Assembly: GCA_900320515.1 (NCBI GenBank)
Contig: ONSJ01000005.1
Coordinates: 1 to 64,000, forward strand
Reading direction: 5' to 3'
Length of the DNA stretch: 64,000 nt
Source: an uncultured Methanobrevibacter sp.
Lineage (GTDB): Archaea > Methanobacteriota > Methanobacteria > Methanobacteriales > Methanobacteriaceae
Made by a program: the position numbers and the translations under genes. The number at the start of each line of letters is the position of its first letter. Within the stretch, counting starts at the first letter, position 1. Below the pieces are notes generated by a model. It ran no database searches. It was not told where the DNA came from and worked only from the letters and a program-made list of their open reading frames with translations. Shown here piece after piece: positions 16,271 through 25,841 of this stretch.

Positions 16271-17164
16271 ATGAATAAAGTTAAAACAGCCAAGACAATT
16301 TCAACACTAACAAATCCGCCAATTATCTGCATACCTTTATTTATCATAATCTGTGCAGCATTATCATTTACGCCGAACGGATTTGATTTCGGCAAGTTCA
16401 TTGTTCTGGAAGCCATCTCTCTGGTGTTCGCATCCATATTGCCTATGGCAATCATACTGTTCTGGGTAAAAAGGCTCAACACCGACAGCGACATCTCCAA
16501 CAGGTCCGACAGGTACATGCCGCTTATTGTTGGAATAATATCATATTTCATTGGCTTTTTAATATGCTACTTCTTTAAACTTGACAACTTCCTGACATGC
16601 CTGCTTCTGTGCTATTCAATAAACACAGGTGTCGTATTGCTTTTTACAACAAAATGGAAAATTAGCGTCCATACGACTGCACTGTCAGGTCCTGTTGCAG
16701 CCCTGATATTGCTTTTGGGTCCCTTCGGTGCAATTTTCGGTCTGATATATCCGGTTTTGATCTGGTCAAGGGTTCTTTTAAAAAAGCATACACTGGCCCA
16801 GGCCATCAGCGGAGGCGTTCAGGGATTCTTCCTCACCGTTCTTGAGATGTATCTTTTTATGGTCATTCTTGCCTTGCCGGTTTCAAACCTCACAGGCCTA
16901 TATGAATCAATACTATACATACTGGCCATTATCCTGACTCCGGTATTGCTTGGTTTTTTAAGCTATATAAAAACAGGCCATCCTCAAAAAATATTTATAA
17001 TCGGCGAGGCCATATTGTTGGCAGCGTTCCTTTTCCTGACACCGTCAGGCACATTTATTATATTTGCCCTGACCACCCTTGCATCAGTACTCATAAGCCT
17101 CTATGCCGGTGATGATTTCATATGGAATAAGATCATATCAGGTCAGTCATTCAACACCCTGTAA
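16271..17164 (+). CDS. PAP2-like integral membrane phosphatase-family protein
   Basis: 297 residues with about eight hydrophobic helices. DISNRSDRYMP, SVHTTALSGPVAA and WSRVLLKKHTLAQAISGG correspond to the three PAP2 phosphatase motifs (the last with His at the expected place but Gln in place of Asp). Such proteins remove phosphate from lipid or isoprenoid diphosphates at the membrane. The last 22 bases overlap the convergent ribD-like gene. Confidence 0.65.
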   Translation: MNKVKTAKTISTLTNPPIICIPLFIIICAALSFTPNGFDFGKFIVLEAISLVFASILPMAIILFWVKRLNTDSDISNRSDRYMPLIVGIISYFIGFLICYFFKLDNFLTCLLLCYSINTGVVLLFTTKWKISVHTTALSGPVAALILLLGPFGAIFGLIYPVLIWSRVLLKKHTLAQAISGGVQGFFLTVLEMYLFMVILALPVSNLTGLYESILYILAIILTPVLLGFLSYIKTGHPQKIFIIGEAILLAAFLFLTPSGTFIIFALTTLASVLISLYAGDDFIWNKIISGQSFNTL

Positions 17165-17814
17165 TTTAAAATGAAGTCCTTATCTAATGGATAGTAATCG
17201 ATCAACTCCAACTTTACTGATTCATCCATTGTATTAAATCCATCGCCATCGAAAAATGTCTTTGCATCAGCACCGCCAACTACCATTGGCGCAACACAAA
17301 TGCTGATTTCGTCAATCAATCCCAACCTTATCATGGAAAAGTTCAGTGTCGCCCCGCCTTCAAGCATGAGTTTGTCAATGCCCTCCTCATGAAGATAGTT
17401 CATAAGCGCCTTCAAATCAACACGCCTGTCGCCTGAAAAGAAGAACTTTACCCCTCGCTTTTTCAATGTCTTGAAGGTTTCGCTCTTCATGAACTCCTCC
17501 TTATATTCATTTGCCCCTGCAATTATGGTTTTGGCATCAGCGTTTGTAATCCTTGCATCGGCGGGAGTCCTGCATCTGCTGTCTACAACCACCCGTACCG
17601 GATTGTCCTCAGGCCTTGCATCAATCTTGTGCACTGTGAGCCTGGGGTCATCGGCCATGACAGTTCCGATTCCAACCATTATTGCGTCACATTCCTTTCT
17701 GATTTCATGCACCCTTTCAAGGTCCTTTTTTCCGGAAATGTTTGAGCTTCCTGTGGCGGTTGCGATTTTACCGTCCAAGGTCATTGCGGCATTCAATATT
17801 ACATAAGGTCTCAT
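17143..17814 (-). CDS. 2,5-diamino-6-(ribosylamino)pyrimidinone 5'-phosphate reductase
   Basis: 223 residues, the archaeal stand-alone RibD C-terminal (DHFR-like) form. Motifs MTLDGKIATATG, VGIGTVMADDPRLTV and LEGGATLNFSMI bind NADPH and substrate. It reduces the ribosyl group to ribityl in riboflavin and F420/FO precursor synthesis, which connects to cofH in the same window. It follows the MraY-like gene by 8 bases at the end of the metG operon. Confidence 0.9.
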   Translation of the reverse strand: MRPYVILNAAMTLDGKIATATGSSNISGKKDLERVHEIRKECDAIMVGIGTVMADDPRLTVHKIDARPEDNPVRVVVDSRCRTPADARITNADAKTIIAGANEYKEEFMKSETFKTLKKRGVKFFFSGDRRVDLKALMNYLHEEGIDKLMLEGGATLNFSMIRLGLIDEISICVAPMVVGGADAKTFFDGDGFNTMDESVKLELIDYYPLDKDFILNYRVLND

Positions 17815-17822
17815 GATTTCAC

Positions 17823-18836
17823 CTAAATATGATAGAACATCTCTTTTATATGCAAAAAGTTCATCAGTGTCTGATTTTCAATCACGCCAGGCATTGTCAG
17901 GGCAACTGCAATACCCAACAATCCGAACACCAGACCTATGGCCCAAATTATCTTAACCGCATTCTTTTCTGAAATCGGCCTTCTCAAAACAAGTCTTATA
18001 AGGGACTTGAAGCCCTGTTCGGGACGTACAAGTTTTCCCTCATCATTGAGCTGTGTCGGATTCTGCTGCTGTCTGTTCATTACGCCTGCTGAATAGAATT
18101 TCAGGGCGGCGTCAATGATGTTCGGCATCATGATGATAAATGCAATCAGCTTTACACGGCCTATGAATGCAATGCAGACAATTGCCGCTCCGATGATTAA
18201 TGTTCCGGTATCTCCCGGAAAGATCTTGGCCGGATATCTGTTGAAGTAGAGAAACGCAATCAATGCTCCAAGCATGCTCATTGAAATGATGGTCACGTCA
18301 TACTTGCCCAGTATTATACATGCAACAGTGAGAGAAGCCATTGAAATGACCCCCAAACCTGATTCGATACCGTTCAAGCCCGCAAGCATGTTTGTCAAAT
18401 TGGCACCTATTGACAATGCTATAGGGATGGTGATGAGATAGAGCAATCCCACATTAGGCGGTGCGGCCCAAATCAGCGGAAGGCCTGCCAAAAACAGAAG
18501 GAAGAACTTTTCCTTTGATGATAATGCAAGCAGGTCATCGGCAATACCGATGATTCCCACAAGAAGAATGACAACCAGAACGATTACCAGCGGAAATGTC
18601 AAAAGGTCATGCATATATATTCCGGAAAACATTCCGATTATGAATCCGAAAAGTATTCCGAACCCGCCCATTTCAGCAACAACGGGTCTCCATGACTTGT
18701 GTATGTCTTTTCCGACAATGTCCGCCGCTTCGAGTTTGGCAATAATCCTCGGCATGGTCAGTCTTGTCACCGCAAATGACAGCAATCCGCAGATTATCGC
18801 TATTGCATATAATGGTAGTTGAGGTAAAATCATCAT
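17823..18836 (-). CDS. MraY/WecA-like phospho-sugar-1-phosphate transferase
   Basis: 337 residues with ten to eleven membrane helices. Conserved loops seen: VAEMGGFGILFG (~50), GIADDLLALSSKEK (~100, the Asp-Asp pair), NMLAGLNGIESG (~150), FNRYPAKIFPGDTG (~200). It transfers a UDP-linked amino sugar phosphate to a polyprenyl phosphate carrier. In Methanobacteriales likely roles are pseudomurein precursor assembly or the first step of N-glycosylation; the sequence alone does not decide. Located 45 bases after the HTH gene in the metG operon. Confidence 0.85.
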   Translation of the reverse strand: MMILPQLPLYAIAIICGLLSFAVTRLTMPRIIAKLEAADIVGKDIHKSWRPVVAEMGGFGILFGFIIGMFSGIYMHDLLTFPLVIVLVVILLVGIIGIADDLLALSSKEKFFLLFLAGLPLIWAAPPNVGLLYLITIPIALSIGANLTNMLAGLNGIESGLGVISMASLTVACIILGKYDVTIISMSMLGALIAFLYFNRYPAKIFPGDTGTLIIGAAIVCIAFIGRVKLIAFIIMMPNIIDAALKFYSAGVMNRQQQNPTQLNDEGKLVRPEQGFKSLIRLVLRRPISEKNAVKIIWAIGLVFGLLGIAVALTMPGVIENQTLMNFLHIKEMFYHI

Positions 18837-18881
18837 AAGATTATATATCTTATTACTGATTAAAATAATTAATCATACGAA

Positions 18882-19346
18882 TTATTTTTTATTGAGGATA
18901 TAATAGACACTTCTCAGGGGCATATCCAACTTATCCGCAATTTCCTTAAAAGACCATCCTTCGCTTTTCAATCGTTTTATCTCTGAATGGTCATGTTTTC
19001 TTTTGCGATTGTCAAAATTAGCTTTGCCCTTTCTTAGCAGATAATAGACACGGTTGAGTGAAATGTCAAGCTTCTGTGAAATCTGTTTTGCGGTCATTCC
19101 TTCATTTGACAGCTTCACCACATAAAACTCTATCCCGTTGCTTTTGGATTCGGCACCCCAATTGTACTTTTTTTTAACATCAATACCCACTTCCTTTAGG
19201 GCATCAATATAGGTTTGTGATGTTCTCTTGTATACGCTGGGAGCGCAGGTTATCTCTTCAAGGTCGGGATACTCATCAATCAAATCTATAATCATAGAAG
19301 ATGACAGCGCCTTTGTAATATGAATAGATGTGACTTTCTTATCCAT
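18882..19346 (-). CDS. DNA-binding protein with two C-terminal helix-turn-helix repeats
   Basis: 154 residues. The N-terminal half (IDLIDEYPDLEEITCAPSVYKRTSQTYIDAL) recalls small archaeal DUF1699-like domains. Two HTH units follow: MTAKQISQKLDISLNRVYYLL and FKEIADKLDMPLRSVYYIL, which resemble each other and probably arose by duplication. It sits 4 bases after the DUF530 gene in an operon with metG. A regulatory role is inferred; the target is unknown. Confidence 0.7.
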   Translation of the reverse strand: MDKKVTSIHITKALSSSMIIDLIDEYPDLEEITCAPSVYKRTSQTYIDALKEVGIDVKKKYNWGAESKSNGIEFYVVKLSNEGMTAKQISQKLDISLNRVYYLLRKGKANFDNRKRKHDHSEIKRLKSEGWSFKEIADKLDMPLRSVYYILNKK

Positions 19347-19350
19347 ATTA

Positions 19351-20928
19351 TCACTTCTTGATTAATTCCAGGAACTTTTTGGACCTGTCGGTTTTCGGAT
19401 TTTTAATCTGGTCTATATTCTTGATTTCCTTTTTGATTCTTGACTCGTTGATGTTGAATGCATAGCTGATGGTTTCAAGGTCTATGTCTGAGTTCTGATT
19501 GATTAATGCTGCACCCAATGCAACATGGTTGAATTTTATATTGGAATTGCGCATTTCCTTTTCAAACTTGAATTTCTCATATAAAAGCAGATCCATTTTG
19601 GCAATATTTATGATTCTGATGTCGGTGAATTCCTTGAGGATTTCAATGACCTCCTCATAGGTTGTCTGGAATACCCTTCTCTGTTCACGGTCCAGCTCAA
19701 CGCGTATGTATGGAAACGGTCCCAGGTTTTTTTTACGTGCATTGCTTGAGGTGGTGAAGTAATATCTGAACATGTCCCAGATGATTAATGTGTATGCGAT
19801 GTTCTTGAATATGTTCCTGTAGATGTTTTCCCTGATCTTGATGTCCCTTTTAAGAGACCTTGCCATGTTGCCGTAGCGGTCCAGATAGTTAAGGCTTCTG
19901 AATCTTTTATCTATTTCGGACTTTCTCCATGCCTCAATTGCATCCTTGTCATATTCATCAATGAAATCCGGTTTTTTATTTTCAAATTCCTCAAGGATTT
20001 CATCGTACTTATTAATCCTTTTAAAATCTGTCAGATTGCGCTTCAATATGTCATCCTTAATCTCAGAGATTATCTCATTGGCATAGCCAACATAAGCCAG
20101 TGCCAGTGCTTTTCTGGCATGCTGGTCGTCTATGATTGCAGGTTTTGTCTTGTTAAACCTCAGGCGCTCTATGCGCACATTGGCGCCATAGCGTTTTCTG
20201 ACTTCCTCTTCATAGTTGTCGATATATTCGGAGTCCAAAGTGATGGTTTTGCGAATCAGCCGGTTGTTTTCATCCTTGAATTTGATTGTAGGGGATATTG
20301 TCTTGACGACACCTCTCCTTTCCTGTTTCAGGATATTTAAAACCTGATTCAATGATTCATTTGAATATCGTGACAGTTCACTCCTAAGCACCATATAGTT
20401 TCCGGACAGCGGCAGGTATGGTATTATCTCAAGGCGATGTGTCAGTTCCCTGCTTACCTTGAATGAAAAGGATGTGCTTTTGCAGGTGCACTGGCCGTCC
20501 ATGCCCTTGAATTCATTCATGGCATATTTCTTATAGCATGAGTTGCACTTCACATATCCGAACTGCTCAAGGTTTCCCATGGCAATCTTGTGTGAGTCGA
20601 TGGCTGACTTTACACGGTCAAGAATGTTCTTTTTGGCATTTGCCGACATTCTGAATATCTGGTTATGGCGACTGGTTTCCCTTATCTCATCTGCAGCCAC
20701 CTCTGATACTGTTTTTGTTCCATATTTAGTGATGGATGTAAAGGGAGTGGTGTATCCCTGCAAATCCATGTCATCTTTAAGTTTCTGCAGATGGTTTAGT
20801 CTGCTGTCTAGCTTGAAGTAAAGGTCCTTGAAAACTTCAAAATCCTCAATGTCCTCAAGGCTGATAGGATCATTTGAAATTTCCTCCAGGAAGGTCTCGG
20901 CCTTGTTTACTAGAGCAGACTCTGACAT
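19351..20928 (-). CDS. DUF530-like archaeal protein with a zinc finger
   Basis: 525 residues, soluble, highly charged and mainly helical. A four-cysteine site (CNSCYKKYAMNEF...CTC) at about residues 133-155 probably binds zinc. Length and position between metG and an HTH gene fit the uncharacterised DUF530 family of methanogens; this assignment is from memory of family features. The C-terminal part (IDLETISYAFNINESRIKKEI) looks like an HTH. An RNA- or DNA-related role is possible. Confidence 0.6.
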   Translation of the reverse strand: MSESALVNKAETFLEEISNDPISLEDIEDFEVFKDLYFKLDSRLNHLQKLKDDMDLQGYTTPFTSITKYGTKTVSEVAADEIRETSRHNQIFRMSANAKKNILDRVKSAIDSHKIAMGNLEQFGYVKCNSCYKKYAMNEFKGMDGQCTCKSTSFSFKVSRELTHRLEIIPYLPLSGNYMVLRSELSRYSNESLNQVLNILKQERRGVVKTISPTIKFKDENNRLIRKTITLDSEYIDNYEEEVRKRYGANVRIERLRFNKTKPAIIDDQHARKALALAYVGYANEIISEIKDDILKRNLTDFKRINKYDEILEEFENKKPDFIDEYDKDAIEAWRKSEIDKRFRSLNYLDRYGNMARSLKRDIKIRENIYRNIFKNIAYTLIIWDMFRYYFTTSSNARKKNLGPFPYIRVELDREQRRVFQTTYEEVIEILKEFTDIRIINIAKMDLLLYEKFKFEKEMRNSNIKFNHVALGAALINQNSDIDLETISYAFNINESRIKKEIKNIDQIKNPKTDRSKKFLELIKK

Positions 20929-20938
20929 TTTAATCTAT

Positions 20939-22927
20939 CTATTGAATTCTTTCACCGATTTGGGCATTGACGTCCGGTGCAAGCAAAGCGCCGGATTCAC
21001 CGGTAGCCAATATCATTCCTTCAGATAATGTTCCGAAGAGCTTTGCAGGCTGGAGGTTTGCAACTACGCATACTTTCCTGTCGACGAGCTCTTCCGGAGA
21101 GTAGAATTTTGCAAGGCCTGCAACAATCTGTCTTGGCTTTTCCTCTCCGATGTCAACCTGAAGCTTCAATAACTTGTCTGATTTTTCGATTTTTTCAGCT
21201 TCTTTTACTTGTCCTATTTTGATTACTACTTCGTCAAATTGATCAATTGTTATAAGGTCACTCATGTTATCATCCTCTTTTTCGGTTAGGTTCTCTTTCA
21301 GTTTTGCCTTTTGGGCTTCAATTTCTTCATCTTCAATCTTTTTGAATAACGGTTTTGCCTTGTTTATTTCATGTCCCGCAGGCAATGGGACCTTTGCATC
21401 TTCCCAATGGTCAAGTGAATCTATGTTCATGATTTCAGCTATTCTGTCAGCTTTGGTGGGAAGGAACGGCTTTAATGTGTATGCCAATGTTTTTGCCAAC
21501 TGGTTGGAAAGGTACAGGCAGTTTGCAGCCTTTTGTGTGTCTTCTTTTACTGCTTTCCATGGTTCGGCATCATTGAAATATTTGTTTCCCATTTTGGCCA
21601 CTCTGAATATTTCAACCAATGCTTCCCTGAATTCATAATTGGCTATATGGGCTCCTGCAATATCGGGAAGATTTTCGATTGCTTTTCTGAACTCCTCATC
21701 CTCTTCTGTAGGGTTTTCATATTCAGGGATCTTGCTGTCAAATGACTTTTTGGTGAATACGAATGTACGGTGCAGGAAGTTTCCAATCACATCTGCAAGC
21801 TCATCGTTGTTTCTTCTCTGGAAATCATCCCATGAAAAGTCTGAATCCTTATTCAAAGGAGCGTTCATTGTCAGGTAATATCTTAAAAGGTCAGGATCAT
21901 AATCCTTTACAAAATCGGCAATCCATATTACCCAATTCTTGCTTGTAGACATCTTTTCCCCTTCAAGTGAGAGGAACTCGCCTGCATAAATCATGTCAGG
22001 CAGCTTGCAGCCGTATGCCTTCAAAAGCCCCGGCCAGAATATTGAATGGTGGTATATGATGTCCTTTCCGATGAAATGAACCACATAGTCGTTCCAGTAC
22101 TCCTCCCATTTCCTGCCGGAGACCTTTGACCATTGTGACGCTGATGAGATATAACCCAGGAATGCTTCAATCCATACGTACAATACCTTGCCTTTGGCTT
22201 CTTCAAGCGGTACAGGTATTCCCCAATCCATATCACGGGTCAAAATCCAGTCGTTCAATCCTTCCTCAAGCCAGTTTGTCGCATAGTTTTTGACGTTTGC
22301 AGGAAGGTTGTCGTTGTTGGCAATATAATCCTTCAAGTCATCCTCGAACTCTGAAAGCTTAAAAGCGTACTGGAATGTGTCCTTGATTACAGGAGTTGTT
22401 CCACAGGTAATGCAGTGCGGCTCGTCAAGCTCGGTCGGGTCAAGTGCCTTTCCGCATTTCTCGCAGTGGTCACCTCTCGCTTCGGAACCGCAGACAGGAC
22501 ATAACCCTTCAACATAACGGTCCGGAAGGAACTTGTTGCAGTTCGGACAATACAACTGCTGGATATCTTCCCTGTAAATCAAATCCTTGTCATATAATGA
22601 TTTGAAGAAGTGTTTGGCAATATCATAGTGAGCCTCATCAGTGGTTCTTGTGAAATTGTCCAGTGATATGTTCATTGACTCCACGTCTTTTACAATCATA
22701 TCATGATATCTTTTTGAAATATCTATCGGTTTTTTGTTTTCCTTATCGGCCTTTACGGCAATTGGAGTTCCATGTTCATCGGTTGCACATACCATCAGGA
22801 CATCATTGCCGATCATCCTGTTGTATCTTGCATAGATATCCGCCGGCAGGTATGTTGAGCGGATATGGCCCAAATGACATGGTCCGTTTGCATAAGGAAG
22901 TGCGCATGAAATAAAAATCTTTGACAT
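20939..22927 (-). CDS. metG: Methionyl-tRNA synthetase
   Basis: 662 residues. Class I signature [14 protein letters not shown] (HIGH-like) near the N-terminus and GEKMSTSKN (KMSKS) around residue 325. A two-knuckle zinc domain (CPNCNKF...[20 protein letters not shown]...CITCG) lies at ~125-180. From about residue 560 a fused OB-fold tRNA-binding domain ([23 protein letters not shown]) aids dimerisation and tRNA binding. It charges tRNA-Met. It is first of a run of closely spaced minus-strand genes (DUF530, HTH, MraY-like, RibD2). Confidence 0.97.
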   Translation of the reverse strand: MSKIFISCALPYANGPCHLGHIRSTYLPADIYARYNRMIGNDVLMVCATDEHGTPIAVKADKENKKPIDISKRYHDMIVKDVESMNISLDNFTRTTDEAHYDIAKHFFKSLYDKDLIYREDIQQLYCPNCNKFLPDRYVEGLCPVCGSEARGDHCEKCGKALDPTELDEPHCITCGTTPVIKDTFQYAFKLSEFEDDLKDYIANNDNLPANVKNYATNWLEEGLNDWILTRDMDWGIPVPLEEAKGKVLYVWIEAFLGYISSASQWSKVSGRKWEEYWNDYVVHFIGKDIIYHHSIFWPGLLKAYGCKLPDMIYAGEFLSLEGEKMSTSKNWVIWIADFVKDYDPDLLRYYLTMNAPLNKDSDFSWDDFQRRNNDELADVIGNFLHRTFVFTKKSFDSKIPEYENPTEEDEEFRKAIENLPDIAGAHIANYEFREALVEIFRVAKMGNKYFNDAEPWKAVKEDTQKAANCLYLSNQLAKTLAYTLKPFLPTKADRIAEIMNIDSLDHWEDAKVPLPAGHEINKAKPLFKKIEDEEIEAQKAKLKENLTEKEDDNMSDLITIDQFDEVVIKIGQVKEAEKIEKSDKLLKLQVDIGEEKPRQIVAGLAKFYSPEELVDRKVCVVANLQPAKLFGTLSEGMILATGESGALLAPDVNAQIGERIQ

Positions 22928-23118
22928 TTATCTAATCCCCTTATCTATTTTAAACATGATATAATTATGTTGCTCATATATTATAATAGTTATTTTTTAA
23001 CACTGTTATTCAATATGAAAATATGATTTAAACTTAAAAATATAATGAATCAGTATCAGAAAATAGAAAAAAATAATAATTTTATTGGAAAATAATTCCC
23101 AACAAAACCATTTATAGA

Positions 23119-23325
23119 TTAAAGTTTTTGAACTTCCTGAATAGGCAAGCCAGTGCGTTTGGCGATTTCAACATCGGGAAGGATATCTTTCAAGTTTTTT
23201 GCAATTTTTCTAGTTACATTATCAGTGACTGTTTTAGTGACTTGCTCAGTAACTTGCTCAGTAACTCTCTTAGTATTCTTATCAATCAAATCCTTTTCAT
23301 ATCTGGCTAAAAAATCATTAATCAT
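23119..23325 (-). CDS. Stand-alone copy of the Rpn-type nuclease C-terminal tail (possible antitoxin)
   Basis: 68 residues starting MINDFLARYEKDLIDKNTK and nearly identical to the last ~75 residues of the upstream 23352-24239 protein, with fewer VTxx repeat units. It has its own ribosome site, AAAGGAG, 8 bases before ATG 23325, and lies 26 bases after that gene's stop. Coiled-coil-like VTEQVTKTV repeats occupy the middle, followed by LPDVEIAKRTGLPIQEVQKL, an HTH-like end. In E. coli Rpn systems a short protein made from inside the gene inhibits the full-length nuclease; here the short form may be a separate gene. Confidence 0.65.
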   Translation of the reverse strand: MINDFLARYEKDLIDKNTKRVTEQVTEQVTKTVTDNVTRKIAKNLKDILPDVEIAKRTGLPIQEVQKL

Positions 23326-23351
23326 CTGATTAACTCCTTTAACATTAAAAC

Positions 23352-24239
23352 TTATAGTTTTTGAACTTCCTTGATAGGTAATCCTGTGCGTTTGGCGATT
23401 TCCACATCTGGAAGAATATCTTTCAAGTTTTTTGCAATTTTTCTAGTTACATTATCAGTGACTGTTTTAGTTACTGTTTTAGTGACTTGCTCAGTGACTG
23501 TTTTAGTGACATGCTCAGTAACTCTCTTAGTATTCTTATCAATCAAATCCTTTTCATATCTGGCTAAAAAATCATTGTTCATATGTATAATCTCCCAAAA
23601 CTCATTTAACAATTCATCATCATCTTCGGCAATAATCTGTGCTACAATATATTGACATTTTTTAATTTCCTCTTGTTGGTCTTCAGTGAATAGCATTTTA
23701 TTATTGGCTATTTTAAAGACTTCAAATGCGACTTTAACCGTATCAACATTTCCCATCAATGGAATGAACACCAAATTATACCTGTCCATCAATGTCAGTT
23801 TCTCATGATTATCAATTTTGTTTTTAACATTTATTAATCTTTCGGATCCGTCCAATTCTGAATAGAAAAATAATTTTGGCCTAAAGCGGAAAAATCTTGA
23901 GATGAATGCAATTGTTTTAGATTTAACTCTCAATCCAGTTGAAAATATGTTTGTTTCAACACATTTGCCACTAATGACCCTCAAATTAATCGCATATTGG
24001 GCACATCTCAATAGAAATTTCTCCGTTAGATTTCCACTTTGGAACTCTATATTCAATAATGTCCCATCATCAAGCTCCAATACACCATCCATGAAACGTT
24101 TTCTGAATGTCGGAATTATCAATTCGGTCGGATAGAACCCAACAACCTGCCTTGTATCGCCCATCACAGCCAATATCGCCTGTGCAAAAGCGATGAGAGA
24201 CAGCTTTTGCAACGTATCTTTCTCAAAAGGCACATACAT
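23352..24239 (-). CDS. Rpn/PD-(D/E)XK family nuclease (transposase-like)
   Basis: 295 residues from ATG 24239, chosen because GGTGAT lies 5 bases upstream. The nuclease domain shows the PD-(D/E)XK pattern around FMDGVLELDDGTLLNIEFQSGN (Asp, then Glu-x-Gln). After it comes a helical region and a repetitive heptad-like section (VTKTVTEQVTKTVTKTVTDNV) encoded by ~12-base repeats, then a C-terminal HTH-like end. Members act in recombination or anti-phage defence. An internal methionine (MNNDFLARYEKDL) matches the start of the downstream tail-only gene. Confidence 0.7.
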   Translation of the reverse strand: MYVPFEKDTLQKLSLIAFAQAILAVMGDTRQVVGFYPTELIIPTFRKRFMDGVLELDDGTLLNIEFQSGNLTEKFLLRCAQYAINLRVISGKCVETNIFSTGLRVKSKTIAFISRFFRFRPKLFFYSELDGSERLINVKNKIDNHEKLTLMDRYNLVFIPLMGNVDTVKVAFEVFKIANNKMLFTEDQQEEIKKCQYIVAQIIAEDDDELLNEFWEIIHMNNDFLARYEKDLIDKNTKRVTEHVTKTVTEQVTKTVTKTVTDNVTRKIAKNLKDILPDVEIAKRTGLPIKEVQKL

Positions 24240-24505
24240 TTTTATCACCATGTTTATTTAATCATGGCATGTCGACATACACAAGAGTATATTAGATTTA
24301 AACAATATATAAATCAAGCAGTTATAAATTAAAGCAATTTAACGAAGTTAATTAAATATTAAAGCATTTTAACAATTTTCACTATGAGACATTTTTTGAA
24401 ATCTTCAATGATTTTCAAGACAAAACAAAAAAAATTCAAGGTTAAATCAACATTGATTTTTCATATGAGTTAGCTATTTAAAACATAAAATAAAGAGTTA
24501 AAAGC

Positions 24506-25840
24506 ATGGCAGAAGTTTCATTCATAAATCCACTATCCGATGAAGGAAGACTGATTATCCGGGAATACGGGGACTTGAGTCAGATATTTGATGAAGACGA
24601 ATCACTGATGGACATATGCATCCGCACAACCAACCAGAAGTTTTCAGACGACTCCCTGATTCCAAAATCACTCTATGATTTATGCATGAAACGAATTCTA
24701 TGGGCAATCGAGAAAAAGAACAACACCAACTTCACCCAGGCCGAATTCGAATACCTCACCAATCAGGACCTCTACGCCCAGGATGTGGTGACATTCCATA
24801 TACTGTGCCAGGCCATAGCCATACAGTTCAACCTCGGCTCACGTGAAACAAGACTCTTCATCGAATCCCAGGGAGCACTTATTTTAGAGCGTCTTGCAAA
24901 GATACCTCCAATGTCAAGGGCCGAAATCATCGACGAGGTGCTTGATGAGGTAAAGGTCGACGGGGCAATCGGCTGGAAGTCCCTAAGCGAAGTGATCGCC
25001 ACTAAAAAACTGAAGCTTACCGACCTGTTGATCGATGATGGGGACATCGTGCTTCAGCAGGATGACTTCCTGTACCGTTTCGGTGACAAGTTTACAGACA
25101 GAAGCCCTGAGAGAATGTATAATATACTTATAGGAGACAGCGTCAAGGAACAGATTCTTTCAAGACTGATGATGCAGAAAACCGAGGAATACATTGCGCG
25201 CATCAAGGAAATGTCCGCCAGAGTGGAGATGCATCCCGCTATCGTGAAGATTGGGGAAGATCTGAAGGATTTCATACCTGCTGAAATCAGCAAATACAAC
25301 CAGTACTATGCCGGAAGCGGAGGAATCTATGGTTCCGTCGAGGCCGGAAAGCTTAACCCTGATGCCTTTCCGCCATGCATCAAGGCAACCGTCGAAGGAG
25401 TATCATCAGGAGGACGTAACGATGCTATCGTATTGTTATTAACATCATTTGCATCATATGCAAGGCTCTATCCGAGGATTTTCGCATCCGATGAGACAGT
25501 TAAGGTTTCAGACATGGATCCTGATTTGTCAATCACCGAAAATGAGATATTGCCTCTGATTTTTGACGCTGCGGACAACTGTACGCCTCCTCTTTTTGAT
25601 GACCAGCCTCAGGAAAAGATAAACATCATATCAAAACTGGGCTTCGGAATGCATGAAAGGGTCGACATCAACCATGAGGGGGAAACCAAGTGGTACACTC
25701 CGATGAGCTGTGAAAAAATAAAGATACACCTTCCTAACCTTTGCCATCCCGACAAGTCATGCAAGGGAATAAACAACCCGCTGTCATGCTACGGACGAAA
25801 GAAATTCCAATTGGACAAGGAAGCTCCCAAGGAAGAATAA
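24506..25840 (+). CDS. priL: DNA primase large subunit
   Basis: 444 residues. N-terminal helical domain, then a C-terminal Fe-S domain with four expected cysteines in FPPCIKA, PMSCEKI, NLCHPDKSC (the first and last may both participate) and SCYGRKK. It holds the 4Fe-4S cluster that supports primer initiation with PriS. The small subunit gene lies 1.3 kb downstream on the same strand, separated by two opposite-strand genes. Codon use is slightly GC-richer than the flanks, typical of a well expressed core gene. Confidence 0.93.
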   Translation: MAEVSFINPLSDEGRLIIREYGDLSQIFDEDESLMDICIRTTNQKFSDDSLIPKSLYDLCMKRILWAIEKKNNTNFTQAEFEYLTNQDLYAQDVVTFHILCQAIAIQFNLGSRETRLFIESQGALILERLAKIPPMSRAEIIDEVLDEVKVDGAIGWKSLSEVIATKKLKLTDLLIDDGDIVLQQDDFLYRFGDKFTDRSPERMYNILIGDSVKEQILSRLMMQKTEEYIARIKEMSARVEMHPAIVKIGEDLKDFIPAEISKYNQYYAGSGGIYGSVEAGKLNPDAFPPCIKATVEGVSSGGRNDAIVLLLTSFASYARLYPRIFASDETVKVSDMDPDLSITENEILPLIFDAADNCTPPLFDDQPQEKINIISKLGFGMHERVDINHEGETKWYTPMSCEKIKIHLPNLCHPDKSCKGINNPLSCYGRKKFQLDKEAPKEE

Positions 25841-25841
25841 C

